This document shows positions 24,723-33,814 of a DNA stretch of 64,000 nucleotides, one piece after another. A model generated the notes under the pieces. The model did no database searches, was not told the origin of the DNA, and worked only from the letters and a program-made list of their open reading frames with translations. Numbering within the stretch: position 1 is the stretch's first letter; each line of letters begins with the position of its first letter. The DNA comes from Peptococcaceae bacterium CEB3 (GTDB lineage Bacteria > Bacillota > Desulfitobacteriia > Desulfitobacteriales > Desulfitobacteriaceae), in the NCBI GenBank assembly GCA_001029295.1, contig LDXJ01000064.1:124001-188000 (forward strand). The letters run 5' to 3'. Both the position numbers and the translations under genes were made by a program.

Positions 24723-27700
24723 GTGGCGACAAGAAAAACAATGGATGGCAATGAAGCGGCTGCCTATGCCTCATATGCATTTACGGAGGTGGCTGCCATT
24801 TTTCCCATTACTCCCTCATCACCGATGGCGGAACTCGTTGACGAATGGGCGGCACATGGAAAACATAACTTGTTCGGTCAGCCAGTACGAGTTATCGAGA
24901 TGCAGTCCGAGGCAGGTGCGGCGGGAGCTGTGCACGGCGCCCTGCAGGGGGGGGCGTTGACTACAACGTACACGGCGTCCCAAGGCTTGCTTCTGATGAT
25001 CCCCAACATGTACAAAATTGCGGGCGAACTACTGCCGGGAGTGTTTCATGTCAGCGCTAGGGCGCTGGCCTCCCATGCCCTATCAATTTTCGGCGATCAC
25101 CAGGATGTGATGGCGGTCCGGCAGACTGGTTTTGCGCTATTGGCTGCCGCAAATGTGCAAGAGGCGATGGATTTGGGGTTTGTTGCCCATCTCAGCGCGA
25201 TCAAGGCCCGGGTGCCTTTCCTGCATTTCTTCGACGGCTTCCGGACTTCGCACGAAATTCAGAAAATCGAGCTTCTTGACTATGCCGATGTTGCCAAAAT
25301 TACTGACTGGCAAGCTGTCCAAGCTTTTCGGGATCGGGCCTTAAATCCTGAGCATCCAGTCCTGAGGGGGTCTGCGCAAAATCCGGACATTTACTTTCAA
25401 GGTCGTGAGGCAGCAAATACGTTTTATGCGCAAGTCCCGGATACTGTCGACAACTATATGAGCAAAATCGGACAAATTAGCGGAAGGGAATATCATCCTT
25501 TTGTCTATTACGGATCCAAGGATGCCGAACGAATCATTGTCGCTATGGGGTCGGTCTGTGACACTATCGAAGAGAGCGTCGACCATTTAGTGACTAAGGG
25601 TGAAAAGGTTGGTCTAGTAAAAGTCCATCTCTACCGACCTTTCGCGCCCGGGTACTTTTTCCGGGTGTTCCCTGACACGGTCAAACGAATCGCTGTTTTG
25701 GATCGAACGAAGGAGCCCGGTGCCTTAGGTGAACCTCTGTACCTTGATGTAAATAACTTGTTCTACAAGTACGAGAACAAACCGGTGGTAGTCGGAGGTC
25801 GTTATGGCTTGGGTTCGAAAGAAGTGACCCCTTCCCAGATTGCCGCTGTGTTTAAAAATCTCGCAAAGGATGCGCCTAAGGACCATTTCACCCTTGGCAT
25901 CAACGATGACGTGACACATACTTCACTGCGCGAAGATGAGGCAATCGAAACTACTCCGGTCGGAACTGTCAGTTGCAAGTTCTGGGGTCTCGGTTCGGAT
26001 GGCACAGTGGGGGCCAATAAGGAAGCGATCAAGATCATCGGTGATAACACCGACCTCCATGTGCAAGCTTATTTCCAATACGACAGCAAGAAATCAGGCG
26101 GGGCGACGATCTCTCATTTGCGATTTGGCAAACATCCGATTCGATCTCCCTATTTGGTGGCCAGTGCGGATTATATAGCCTGTCATAATCCGGCCTATGT
26201 TTACCAGTTCGATTTATTAAAAGGTTTGAAGGAAAACGGAACATTCGTACTGAATTGTCCATGGCGGCTGGAAGAACTGGGGGAAAAACTACCGCCGTCT
26301 ATGAAGGCCTACATCGCCAGGCATAAAGCCAATTTCTATGTTATTGACGCGGTATCAATCGCTCAGCAGGTTGGGTTGGGCGGTCGAATCAACATGATTA
26401 TGCAAGCGGTGTTTTTTCATTTGTCCCATGCCGTTCCGGTTGAAGAAGCAATTGGATATCTCAAGGCGTCCGTCCAGAAGGCTTATAGCAAAAAGGGGTT
26501 GCAGGTCGTAACCATGAACCACAATGCGATTGACAAGGGAATTGAAGCTTTGGTCAAAGTGGATATCCCGACCGCCTGGGTGGATGTGGTCGCCAACGAG
26601 AGTGTGAACAAACGAGAACCGGAATTCATCGCGAATGTTCTACGGCCGATGGTTAGGTTAGAGGGGGATACATTGCCGGTCAGTTCTTTCGTCGGCCGGG
26701 AGGACGGGACGTTTCCTCTTGGAACCAGTGCTTTTGAAAAGCGTGGTATTGCCGTGAGCGTTCCCGAATGGCAAACCGACAAGTGTACGCAGTGCAACCA
26801 GTGCGCCTATGTTTGTCCACATGCCGCGATCAGGCCGTTATTATTGGACGAGGAGGAAATAAAGGGAGCGCCGGCGGCTTTTGCCACCAAGCAGTCTACG
26901 GGTAAAGGTTTGAGGGATTTTCAATTTCGAATCCAAGTAAGTCCCTTGGACTGTACCGGCTGTGGGAATTGTGTCGAGATTTGTCCGGCACGGGAAAAAG
27001 CTTTGCTTATGAAGCCGGCGGTGGAACAGGATAACGAGGTAAATAACTGGGAATATGCAATGTTAGTCAAAGACAAGAACTTAGCCAATTTGCATACCGT
27101 CAAGAATACGCAGTTTGTGCGGCCTTTGTTAGAATTCAGCGGTGCTTGTCCGGGATGCGGTGAGACTCCCTATGTAAAACTGCTAACGCAGTTGTTCGGG
27201 GACCGCATGGTGATTGCCAATGCCACGGGCTGTTCCTCCATTTGGGGCGGCAGCGCGCCTTCGATCCCATACACCGTCAATGCTGAGGGTAAGGGTCCGG
27301 CGTGGGCCAACTCTCTGTTTGAAGACAATGCCGAGTTTGGTCTCGGTATGTACTTCGGGGCTAAACAGAATAGGGAAAGAATGGTCGACCTAATCAAACA
27401 GGCCTTAGAGCTGCCAGTCCAGCCGGAACTGAGAGAGGCCTGTCAGGAATGGCTGGACGGTTTTAACGATCCGAAGATTGCCAAAGCGGCTGCTGCAAGA
27501 ATTGAGACACTCTTAACGGGAGAAGTTTCCAGCACTGGAACGCTGGCGGAAATCCTACGCCATAAGGACTACTTGGCCAAAAGATCCCACTGGATCATAG
27601 GGGGAGACGGATGGGCTTACGACATTGGTTATGGCGGCTTGGACCATGTTCTGGCTTCCGGGGAGGATGTTAACATCTTAGTCCTGGATACGGAGGTTTA

Positions 27701-28226
27701 TTCCAATACCGGCGGGCAGGCATCGAAAGCCACCCCGGCGGCGGCGGTCGCCAAATTTCAGGCAGCTGGCAAAAGAATCAAGAAAAAAGACCTTGGCATG
27801 ATGGCTATGAGCTATGGCTATGTCTATGTTGCTCAAATATGCTTAGGGGCTGACATGGCGCAGACGCTCAAAGCCATTCAAGAAGCAGAAAGTTACCCGG
27901 GACCGTCCCTAATTGTTGCTTATGCGCCGTGCATTAACCATGGAATTAAAGCCGGGATGGAAAAGAGCATCACTGAGGGTAAGAACGCTGTGCAGGCTGG
28001 ATACTGGCATCTATATCGATATAACCCCGTTCTGGCGCAAGACGGCAAGAATCCTTTCGTGCTCGATTCCAAACAGCCTACGGCTTCTTTTAAGGATTTT
28101 ATCCTGGGCGAAGTTCGTTACGGCTCACTGATGGCCACTTTCCCTGAGATGGCGGATGAATTATTCGCTCAGGCCGAAAAATACGCGCAACTGCGATTCG
28201 AAGGTTATAAACGACTAGCTGAGTAA
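24723..28226 (+). CDS. nifJ: Pyruvate:ferredoxin (flavodoxin) oxidoreductase, single-chain
   Basis: 1167 residues, the usual length for the fused homodimeric PFOR. Domains in order: N-terminal ThDP-pyrimidine/substrate domain (PITPSSPMAE), domain II, gamma domain, two 4Fe-4S ferredoxin motifs (CTQCNQCAYVCP and CTGCGNCVEICP near residues 690-750), and the ThDP-binding domain with a third cluster (CPGCGETPY) and GGDGWAYDIGYGG. It interconverts pyruvate + CoA with acetyl-CoA + CO2 + reduced ferredoxin. At the end of operon 3 it may assimilate acetyl-CoA made from the substrate. GTG 24723 follows AGAAGGAGG. The 200 bp after it show no clear terminator. Confidence 0.96.
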   Translation: MATRKTMDGNEAAAYASYAFTEVAAIFPITPSSPMAELVDEWAAHGKHNLFGQPVRVIEMQSEAGAAGAVHGALQGGALTTTYTASQGLLLMIPNMYKIAGELLPGVFHVSARALASHALSIFGDHQDVMAVRQTGFALLAAANVQEAMDLGFVAHLSAIKARVPFLHFFDGFRTSHEIQKIELLDYADVAKITDWQAVQAFRDRALNPEHPVLRGSAQNPDIYFQGREAANTFYAQVPDTVDNYMSKIGQISGREYHPFVYYGSKDAERIIVAMGSVCDTIEESVDHLVTKGEKVGLVKVHLYRPFAPGYFFRVFPDTVKRIAVLDRTKEPGALGEPLYLDVNNLFYKYENKPVVVGGRYGLGSKEVTPSQIAAVFKNLAKDAPKDHFTLGINDDVTHTSLREDEAIETTPVGTVSCKFWGLGSDGTVGANKEAIKIIGDNTDLHVQAYFQYDSKKSGGATISHLRFGKHPIRSPYLVASADYIACHNPAYVYQFDLLKGLKENGTFVLNCPWRLEELGEKLPPSMKAYIARHKANFYVIDAVSIAQQVGLGGRINMIMQAVFFHLSHAVPVEEAIGYLKASVQKAYSKKGLQVVTMNHNAIDKGIEALVKVDIPTAWVDVVANESVNKREPEFIANVLRPMVRLEGDTLPVSSFVGREDGTFPLGTSAFEKRGIAVSVPEWQTDKCTQCNQCAYVCPHAAIRPLLLDEEEIKGAPAAFATKQSTGKGLRDFQFRIQVSPLDCTGCGNCVEICPAREKALLMKPAVEQDNEVNNWEYAMLVKDKNLANLHTVKNTQFVRPLLEFSGACPGCGETPYVKLLTQLFGDRMVIANATGCSSIWGGSAPSIPYTVNAEGKGPAWANSLFEDNAEFGLGMYFGAKQNRERMVDLIKQALELPVQPELREACQEWLDGFNDPKIAKAAAARIETLLTGEVSSTGTLAEILRHKDYLAKRSHWIIGGDGWAYDIGYGGLDHVLASGEDVNILVLDTEVYSNTGGQASKATPAAAVAKFQAAGKRIKKKDLGMMAMSYGYVYVAQICLGADMAQTLKAIQEAESYPGPSLIVAYAPCINHGIKAGMEKSITEGKNAVQAGYWHLYRYNPVLAQDGKNPFVLDSKQPTASFKDFILGEVRYGSLMATFPEMADELFAQAEKYAQLRFEGYKRLAE

Positions 28227-28427
28227 ATTTATCAGGGGTTTCCCAGAATTGGGTTAGCGGATATCGCAACAGCTATGACTGAGCGATCGCACGCCTACAA
28301 CCGGGGAATTGGAGCGACAGCCTAGGTTGATGAACCCGGGCTGCTGAGCCAACTCTCACCACATTATGCCAAGAACCCAGTGTTCGTGCGGATTTTCTTC
28401 GCCAATGCCAGAGCTTTCGAACCGTGT

Positions 28428-29273
28428 CTAAGAAATTGAACCTAAAGCATACAAAACCAAAAGGTTGACAGCCGTAATGTTCAGGCCAGTTTGATGTTCA
28501 ACGCTTTCTTTTACCCTCATCTGTATCTCCCGCGAAAGAAGAGGTAAGTTATATCCATATATCGCTACATATTCGATATCAATTATAGCATTACCTTGTC
28601 CCGAGGTAATGCTTACGTTTTTAACCAGATGCACACCCTCGAAATCATTGGCTATTTTTCGGGCTATATCTGAGAGCACTTTCTCGGCAATGGTGAAGTG
28701 CCCTAAGGAGGAATAGGTGGGGCGGATAATCGATTGTTCCGCGATAATTTGTTGAGTCGAATCTTTATGCGTTAACTTTACTTTCAGTGAATGTATTAAA
28801 GTATTGGGGAAAGTCTTTTTCACTTCGAGAGTCGGGGCGGGTATGACATGTTTGCCTAACTTGTTGCGATTATAATGCGCCTTTTTGATGTCCTCAGGGG
28901 TGGAGACATCTTCAATGTTTACGAGTTGGTCTGGTAAAGTTAGATGCAGGCGCTGTGTAATTATGACAACCATTTCCCATGATGTACCCAAGACAAGGAT
29001 CTGTTTTGCGCTGATTTTGGCAATGGCTTCTTGAGCTTGCGTTCTGTGTTTAAGATCGGTAAACAAAGCCGTCTTAATAGCACCTATTTTGGTAGGCTGT
29101 TTTTTAGACGAGATTCCGGCAATTATTCGTCCATCTTGAATTAGAAGTCCGTCATCAATGATTAAGCTGGAATTCGTTTCATAAGCTATTTTGAGTGCCC
29201 TGTGACTCTTGCCCGTACCGCTTGGGCCCACCAAAGCGATAACCTTCGTGACAATCACTCCTCCACTCAACAT
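28428..29273 (-). CDS. P-loop ATPase with C-terminal Asp23/Gls24-like domain
   Basis: About 281 residues. An N-terminal Walker A (GPSGTGKS, ~residue 17) heads a nucleotide-binding domain. The last ~100 residues, ending VKESVEHQTGLNITAVNLLV, resemble the Asp23/Gls24 envelope-stress family. The combination is unusual; function is unknown, possibly a membrane- or envelope-associated ATPase. The start is uncertain: ATG 29273 has no good site, and GGAGG lies a few codons inside. A hairpin (GACGACGA / TCGTCGTC, 29319-29343) lies in its upstream region. It is encoded opposite to PFOR and not part of the regulon. Confidence 0.65.
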   Translation of the reverse strand: MLSGGVIVTKVIALVGPSGTGKSHRALKIAYETNSSLIIDDGLLIQDGRIIAGISSKKQPTKIGAIKTALFTDLKHRTQAQEAIAKISAKQILVLGTSWEMVVIITQRLHLTLPDQLVNIEDVSTPEDIKKAHYNRNKLGKHVIPAPTLEVKKTFPNTLIHSLKVKLTHKDSTQQIIAEQSIIRPTYSSLGHFTIAEKVLSDIARKIANDFEGVHLVKNVSITSGQGNAIIDIEYVAIYGYNLPLLSREIQMRVKESVEHQTGLNITAVNLLVLYALGSIS

Positions 29274-29456
29274 TTAGCCATTCTCACTTCGGGATCCATA
29301 AGATCCACCGCTAAACGCGACGACGACGCAGAAATCGTCGTCTAAAGTATACCATATTGGCCTTGAAAATTCGAAACCCTTCTTTTCTTGGTGTAGATTT
29401 CTTAGGAGAAACATATTTTAATCCCTGCTATTGGCACAGTCCGGGAGATTTGAGCC

Positions 29457-29580
29457 TTGTCCCCAGAGGAGAAAAACGCGAAAAGGGGAGAGACTATGAT
29501 TAAGTCTCTCCCCTTTTCCCAAACTGGCGTTACCAATCCGGTTGAAGAATTCTATAGAAAACCCGCGTTGGCCGACACGG
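29457..29580 (+). repeat. Dispersed palindromic repeat / possible peptide, copy B
   Basis: Carries the same AAAAGGGGAGAGACT / AAGTCTCTCCCCTTTT hairpin (29477-29517) and the ~60-bp downstream block as copy A near 1985. An ORF from TTG 29457 reads through it and shares KSLPFS, NPVEEF and RKP-LAD with copy A, then runs on antisense to the SASP gene, so its C-terminal part is doubtful. Most of the 29274-29624 gap is this element. Confidence 0.6.
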
Positions 29581-29624
29581 AAGTTCTACAGAAAAGGAAA
29601 TATGCCGTAACTGAAGCTCGCAGT

Positions 29625-29846
29625 CTACTCGACAATGTCCTCGCCATGCTCGGCCATCTCTTTTTCGGCGAATTCGACCATTTTCTTGACCATATTGCCG
29701 CCGATTTTGCCGACTTCACGAGTCGTCATGTTTTCAAAACCTTTTTCCTCGATATCGTCATCGAGTTGCAACTCTTCCGCGACTTCCCATTTTAGCTCAT
29801 CCAACTGCTTTTCGGATTCAGGGATTTCAGGCTTGTTGTTGCTCAT
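29625..29846 (-). CDS. Alpha/beta-type small acid-soluble spore protein (divergent)
   Basis: 73 residues, strongly acidic N-terminal half. The family pattern is visible: LDELKWEVAEEL (the helix around the GPR protease site), then TTREVGKIGGNMVKKMVEFAEKE (the DNA-contacting helix-turn-helix core). These proteins coat and protect spore DNA. The ATG at 29846 follows GAAGGAGG. A sigma-G-like promoter lies about 50-80 bp upstream, supporting forespore expression. Confidence 0.82.
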   Translation of the reverse strand: MSNNKPEIPESEKQLDELKWEVAEELQLDDDIEEKGFENMTTREVGKIGGNMVKKMVEFAEKEMAEHGEDIVE

Positions 29847-29896
29847 GATCCTTTCCTCCTTCAAGGTGCGTAGTGAGTGCGAACTCGGTTCTTTTT

Positions 29897-29925
29897 TAGG
29901 ATGTCCGGATTTTCGACGATTATAC
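29897..29925 (-). promoter_or_regulatory. Sigma-G-type promoter of the SASP gene
   Basis: On the minus strand, -35 GTATA and -10 CATCCTA are 17 bp apart, fitting the forespore sigma-G pattern. This matches the expected regulation of SASP genes. Confidence 0.6.
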
Positions 29926-29947
29926 TTCAACAACAGCAACCAGACGA

Positions 29948-29977
29948 GAAAAGAAAAAGCTCAACAAATTGTTGAGC
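29948..29977 (-). terminator. Hairpin with T-run on the minus strand
   Basis: Perfect inverted repeat GCTCAACAA / TTGTTGAGC (29959-29977) with a single central base, followed on the minus strand by TTTTTCTTTTCT. It looks like a terminator, but no convincing minus-strand gene lies upstream of it, so a short untranslated RNA between about 29980 and 30120 is possible. Confidence 0.5.
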
Positions 29978-30168
29978 CAGAGCAGAGGGGTTAGATTGAG
30001 GAGGAGTGAGATGAGAAGGTAACCGATGTCCATGACACCGGTTGTGGTGCATTTCACAACTAGATTGTAACCTATTTCGCAAAGTTTTACCAGCCTTTTT
30101 CTTATGTTTGAACATTAAATTATCCTATGGCAAAAAAAGACCGGGGCCGCGATCAAAGCGGAACCGGC

Positions 30169-30262
30169 AAGTGCTCCGGGGCTTTTGACAAGTGCTTCGG
30201 GGCTTTCGGCACATGCTTCGGGGCCTCCGCAAGTGGTCCGGGGTCTTTGGCAGGCACTTAGG
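30169..30262. repeat. 21-bp tandem repeats upstream of the DUF3842 gene
   Basis: Four to five imperfect units of AAGTGCTTCGGGGCTTTSGGC type start at 30169, 30190, 30211 and 30231, with a degenerate fifth at 30252. They lie in the 469-bp stretch 29847-30315, which otherwise holds only the SASP promoter and the hairpin. Confidence 0.7.
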
Positions 30263-30315
30263 GATCTGCGGGATATGGTATAATATTCCCGCTGAGGATC
30301 AAAGATAGGATTGTC

Positions 30316-30747
30316 ATGAAGGGGAATGGTGAAGGAATGAGAGTAGCTGTGGTCGATGGGCAGGGTGGCGGCATCGGCAAGCATATCGTCGAACAGTTGC
30401 GGAAGAGGCTTCCCAGTCTGGACATTCTGGCTCTGGGGACGAATGCCCTGGCCACCGGCGCCATGTTGCGCGCCGGGGCCTCAGAGGGAGCGTCCGGCGA
30501 GTCTGCCATCTGTTTTAACGCGGAGAAGGTGGATTTGATTGTCGGCTCCCTGGCCATTATAACGGTGTACGGTCTGCTGGGGGAAGTCACACCCCAAATG
30601 GCGGCTGCGTTGGCCGGTTGCTCAAAACCGAAACTTTTGCTGCCGGTTCAAAGAGGCAACGTGCAAGTCATAGGGGTGACCAGAGCTCCTTTGCCTCACC
30701 AGATTGAAGCCCTGGTGGACGAAGTGGAGCGCAGGGGGAAAGCCTGA
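30316..30747 (+). CDS. DUF3842 family protein
   Basis: About 143 residues (136 from the alternative ATG 30337). The N-terminus MRVAVVDGQGGGIGK has a Rossmann/P-loop-like glycine turn, then alternating hydrophobic strands ending before a helical C-terminus. It matches a small conserved protein family of Clostridia with no known function. It precedes cysK by about 200 bp. Confidence 0.65.
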   Translation: MKGNGEGMRVAVVDGQGGGIGKHIVEQLRKRLPSLDILALGTNALATGAMLRAGASEGASGESAICFNAEKVDLIVGSLAIITVYGLLGEVTPQMAAALAGCSKPKLLLPVQRGNVQVIGVTRAPLPHQIEALVDEVERRGKA

Positions 30748-30953
30748 CCCCCGCAGGGGAACGCAGTGTTTAAGGGCACACTCGCGGAATCCGAGGCAGA
30801 CACCTGACCAAGCAGCTAAACTCAGCCGCATGCCCAGCTTAGCCGGCTTCAGCCATGGAGGATTCCTGGACCAAGGCCAATTGTCGTGGCTGAATGTTGT
30901 GCTTGACACAGGGTAAATCCAGTGCTATCATAAAGCATACTAAATTGATAGGG

Positions 30954-31886
30954 ATGTGGGTGATTAATTTGAAAAAGGCTGATTCCGTTACTGATCTGAT
31001 TGGACAAACCCCTGTGGTTCGCTTGCAGCGGGTCGTGAAACCCGGCATGGCTGATGTGTACGTCAAACTGGAATCCTTCAACCCGGGCGGAAGTGTCAAA
31101 GACCGGATTGCCTTGAGTATGGTGTTGGCGGCGGAGGAACAAGGTCTGTTGCCGCCTGGGGGAACGATCGTTGAGCCGACGAGTGGGAATACGGGTATCG
31201 GCTTGGCGATGGTGGCGGCGGCCCGGGGTTATAAACTCATCCTGGTGATGCCGGAAACGATGAGTGTGGAAAGGAGAATGCTGCTGGCGGCTTATGGCGC
31301 TGAGTGTGTGTTGAGTCCGGGAGCCAAAGGAATGAACGGTGCCATCGAGGAAGCGGAGCGTTTGGTCCGTGAACATCCGGGCTATTTTATACCCCAACAA
31401 TTTGAGAACGCGGCTAACCCCGAGGCGCACCGGCGCACGACCGCGCTGGAACTGCTGGAACAACTGGGGGAGATTGACGCCTTCGTGGCCGGGGTAGGAA
31501 CCGGCGGCACGGTTACCGGTGTGGGCGAAGTGCTGAAAGCTAAATTGCCGGGAGTCCGGGTGGTGGCAGTTGAACCGTCAGCATCGGCCGTTCTGTCGGG
31601 CGAGGAACCGGGGCCCCATAAGATTCAGGGTATCGGTGCGGGTTTTGTACCCAAGGTATTGAACCGACAGGTCTTGGACGAGGTGATCACGGTCAGCAAT
31701 GAGGGAGCTCTGGAGATGGGGCGCCGTTTGGCACGTGAAGAAGGTCTCCTGGTGGGCATATCCTCCGGAGCGGCGGTAACGGCGGCTCTGCAGGTGGCGG
31801 CCTCTTTAGGTGAGGGAAAAACCGTGGCCGTCCTAGCGGCTGATACTGGGGAAAGGTATTTGAGCACGGAAATGTTTAGATTGTGA
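30954..31886 (+). CDS. cysK: Cysteine synthase A (O-acetylserine sulfhydrylase)
   Basis: About 310 residues, PLP fold type II. The Schiff-base lysine is in NPGGSVKDR, the phosphate-cradle loop is GTGGTVTG, and TSGNTG binds substrate. It makes cysteine from O-acetylserine and sulfide. The start is uncertain: ATG 30954, or TTG 30969 with GTGGGTGAT just before it. Earlier in-frame codons would only add a non-conserved leader. Confidence 0.93.
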   Translation: MWVINLKKADSVTDLIGQTPVVRLQRVVKPGMADVYVKLESFNPGGSVKDRIALSMVLAAEEQGLLPPGGTIVEPTSGNTGIGLAMVAAARGYKLILVMPETMSVERRMLLAAYGAECVLSPGAKGMNGAIEEAERLVREHPGYFIPQQFENAANPEAHRRTTALELLEQLGEIDAFVAGVGTGGTVTGVGEVLKAKLPGVRVVAVEPSASAVLSGEEPGPHKIQGIGAGFVPKVLNRQVLDEVITVSNEGALEMGRRLAREEGLLVGISSGAAVTAALQVAASLGEGKTVAVLAADTGERYLSTEMFRL

Positions 31887-31944
31887 GAAGGACAGAGGCC
31901 CCCTTGCGGAGCCTCGTCAAACTGGCTCCCTTCGTCCCTTCCAG

Positions 31945-32170
31945 GGTCTCGTCAAAGTTAACGAGCGAGCGTTGCAAGTGCTTAGCGAACCTTTCAGGCA
32001 AAGGAGCGTCCGCGCACGCAGAAGGCGCAGCGTTAGAACGCGCCTAAGGGTTCGCATGCAGGAATACCCAGAGGTTAGGCGCGTTAGCGGAGCCTTTGAG
32101 TACGCAGCTCCGGCGCCAAGGTGAGCGTGCACTGCAGAGCCGCTCGTTGACCCAAGAGTGCTGTAAAGTG
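31945..32170. other. Structured intergenic region with nested inverted repeats
   Basis: In the 396-bp gap between cysK and yebC several complementary pairs nest: AACGAGCG / CGCTCGTT (outer), GCGAACC / GGTTCGC, CAAAGG / CCTTTG, and an exact 11-bp pair AACGCGCCTAA / TTAGGCGCGTT (inner). No gene is apparent. It could be a structured RNA or the relic of a mobile repeat. Confidence 0.4.
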
Positions 32171-32282
32171 CAAAGATAGCCGCAGGACTTTGATGTTTCC
32201 CCGCAGCCCCCCTGAGCTCCCCTTTACAAAATAAAATATCCTATGCTAAAATATTTTTTGGACTAGATAAGGGGGAGTCGTC

Positions 32283-33035
32283 GTGTCAGGACATTCCAAA
32301 TGGGCAAACATTAAGCACAAAAAGGCCAAAGCCGATTCGCAAAAGGGGCAGGTTTTTACGAAAATAGGGCGGGAACTGGTGGTCGCCGCGAAAGTGGGCG
32401 GAGCCGATCCGGCTAACAATTTCCGCTTGAAACTGGTCGTTGACAAGGCGAAGGCCGCCAACATGCCGAATGAGAACATACAGCGAGCCATTCAAAAAGG
32501 AGCGGGAAGCGGCGAGGGTGACAGCTACGAAGAGCTTCGGTATGAAGGGTACGCACCGGGCGGCGTGGCGGTAATGGTCAACATCCTCACGGACAATCGT
32601 AACCGGACTGCGGGAGAGATGCGCCATATCTTCTCCAAACACGGCGGTAACCTGGGTGAGACCGGTTGTGTCAGCTGGATGTTTAAGGAGAAAGGCCAGT
32701 TGACTGTCCCGCGTGAGGATCTGAAATTGAGTGAGGACGATGTCATGCTGCTGGCCCTGGATGCGGGCGCAGACGATATCGATACGGATGAGGAGAGTTT
32801 TCAGGTCTATACCGAACCCGAAAATACGGAGGCGGTTCGCCAGGCCCTTTTGGACCAGAGTTTACCTATCGAGGAGGCGGCCATTAACCTGATTCCGGAG
32901 AGCACTATCGAGATCGATGACGCGAACCAGGCAGGTAAGATTATCCGCCTGATTGACGCTTTGGAAGAAAATGACGACGTGCAGGGGGTTTACACCAACT
33001 TTGAGTTGGCGGAATCCATTGCTGACCAATTCTAA
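32283..33035 (+). CDS. yebC: YebC/PmpR-family transcription/translation regulator
   Basis: 250 residues beginning SGHSKWANIKHKK, the universal TACO1/YebC N-terminus. It has the family's three-domain layout and acidic C-terminus. Members act as DNA-binding regulators or help ribosomes at difficult (proline-rich) stretches. GTG 32283 follows GGGGGAG. It stands directly upstream of ruvCAB, the conserved order in many bacteria. Confidence 0.95.
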   Translation: MSGHSKWANIKHKKAKADSQKGQVFTKIGRELVVAAKVGGADPANNFRLKLVVDKAKAANMPNENIQRAIQKGAGSGEGDSYEELRYEGYAPGGVAVMVNILTDNRNRTAGEMRHIFSKHGGNLGETGCVSWMFKEKGQLTVPREDLKLSEDDVMLLALDAGADDIDTDEESFQVYTEPENTEAVRQALLDQSLPIEEAAINLIPESTIEIDDANQAGKIIRLIDALEENDDVQGVYTNFELAESIADQF

Positions 33036-33105
33036 CCAAGAACCAAAGCACCACTCCTCTGACTTCAGTCGACTTCAGTCAGGGGGGTTAAAGGTGTTGG
33101 TAAAG

Positions 33106-33179
33106 AGCCCCTTCCCGGTAAGGCCGTGGCTGACGACGAGTGTGGCTAACGACGAGCCGGGAGGGGGCTGTTAATTTTG
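33106..33179 (+). terminator. Terminator after yebC
   Basis: Long stem AGCCCCTTCCCGG / CCGGGAGGGGGCT (33106-33118, 33157-33169) followed by GTTAATTTT. The loop holds a near-repeat (GTGGCTGACGACGA / GTGGCTAACGACGA). Just upstream GACTTCAGTC is duplicated in tandem (33061-33080). Confidence 0.7.
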
Positions 33180-33316
33180 GAGGAAACAAGAATACAAGAA
33201 TATATGTTCCTTTACCCCTGGAATACTGCTATAATTGAGAAGGAACGGAAGAGCCTTCTGCGGAGTGTTAACAAAAAGACAAGAGATATCGTGTGTGAGG
33301 GAGACGGGGGTGTGGT

Positions 33317-33814
33317 ATGATAATTTTAGGCATCGACCCGGGAACAGCCATCATGGGGTACGGCCTGATCGAAGAGAGCCATGGCAGGCTGACGGCGGTG
33401 ACTTATGCCTCTTGGCGGACCCAGGCCGGTTCTCCTCTGCCTGCCAGACTGCTGAGTTTGTATGACAGTTTCAACCGCCTGCTGGAACAATATACGCCGG
33501 ATTGCGTGGCCGTGGAGGAACTTTTTTTTAATCGCAATACCACCACCGCGCTTTCCGTGGGACAAGCACGGGGAATGGTGCTTTTGGCCGCGGCTCAGCA
33601 TGACCTCCCCGTCTTCGAGTACACTCCCCTGCAGGTGAAGCAGGCGGTGGTTGGCTATGGCAAGGCGGAGAAGGCCCAGGTGCAGCAGATGGTGCGTTCG
33701 CTCTTGGGTTTAGCGGCGGTGCCGAAACCCGATGATACGGCAGATGCCCTGGCGATTGCTATTTGCCATGCCCATAGTTTCACCTGGCAACGGCGAATGG
33801 GGGATCTGCGGTGA
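33317..33814 (+). CDS. ruvC: Holliday-junction resolvase RuvC
   Basis: 165 residues. The first catalytic Asp is in GIDPGTA, a Glu in VEELFF, and the C-terminal Asp pair in DDTADALAIA: the RNase-H-fold acidic cluster. It nicks four-way junctions after RuvAB branch migration. ATG 33317 is close behind GGGTGTGG. Its stop overlaps the ruvA start by 4 bp. Confidence 0.96.
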   Translation: MIILGIDPGTAIMGYGLIEESHGRLTAVTYASWRTQAGSPLPARLLSLYDSFNRLLEQYTPDCVAVEELFFNRNTTTALSVGQARGMVLLAAAQHDLPVFEYTPLQVKQAVVGYGKAEKAQVQQMVRSLLGLAAVPKPDDTADALAIAICHAHSFTWQRRMGDLR

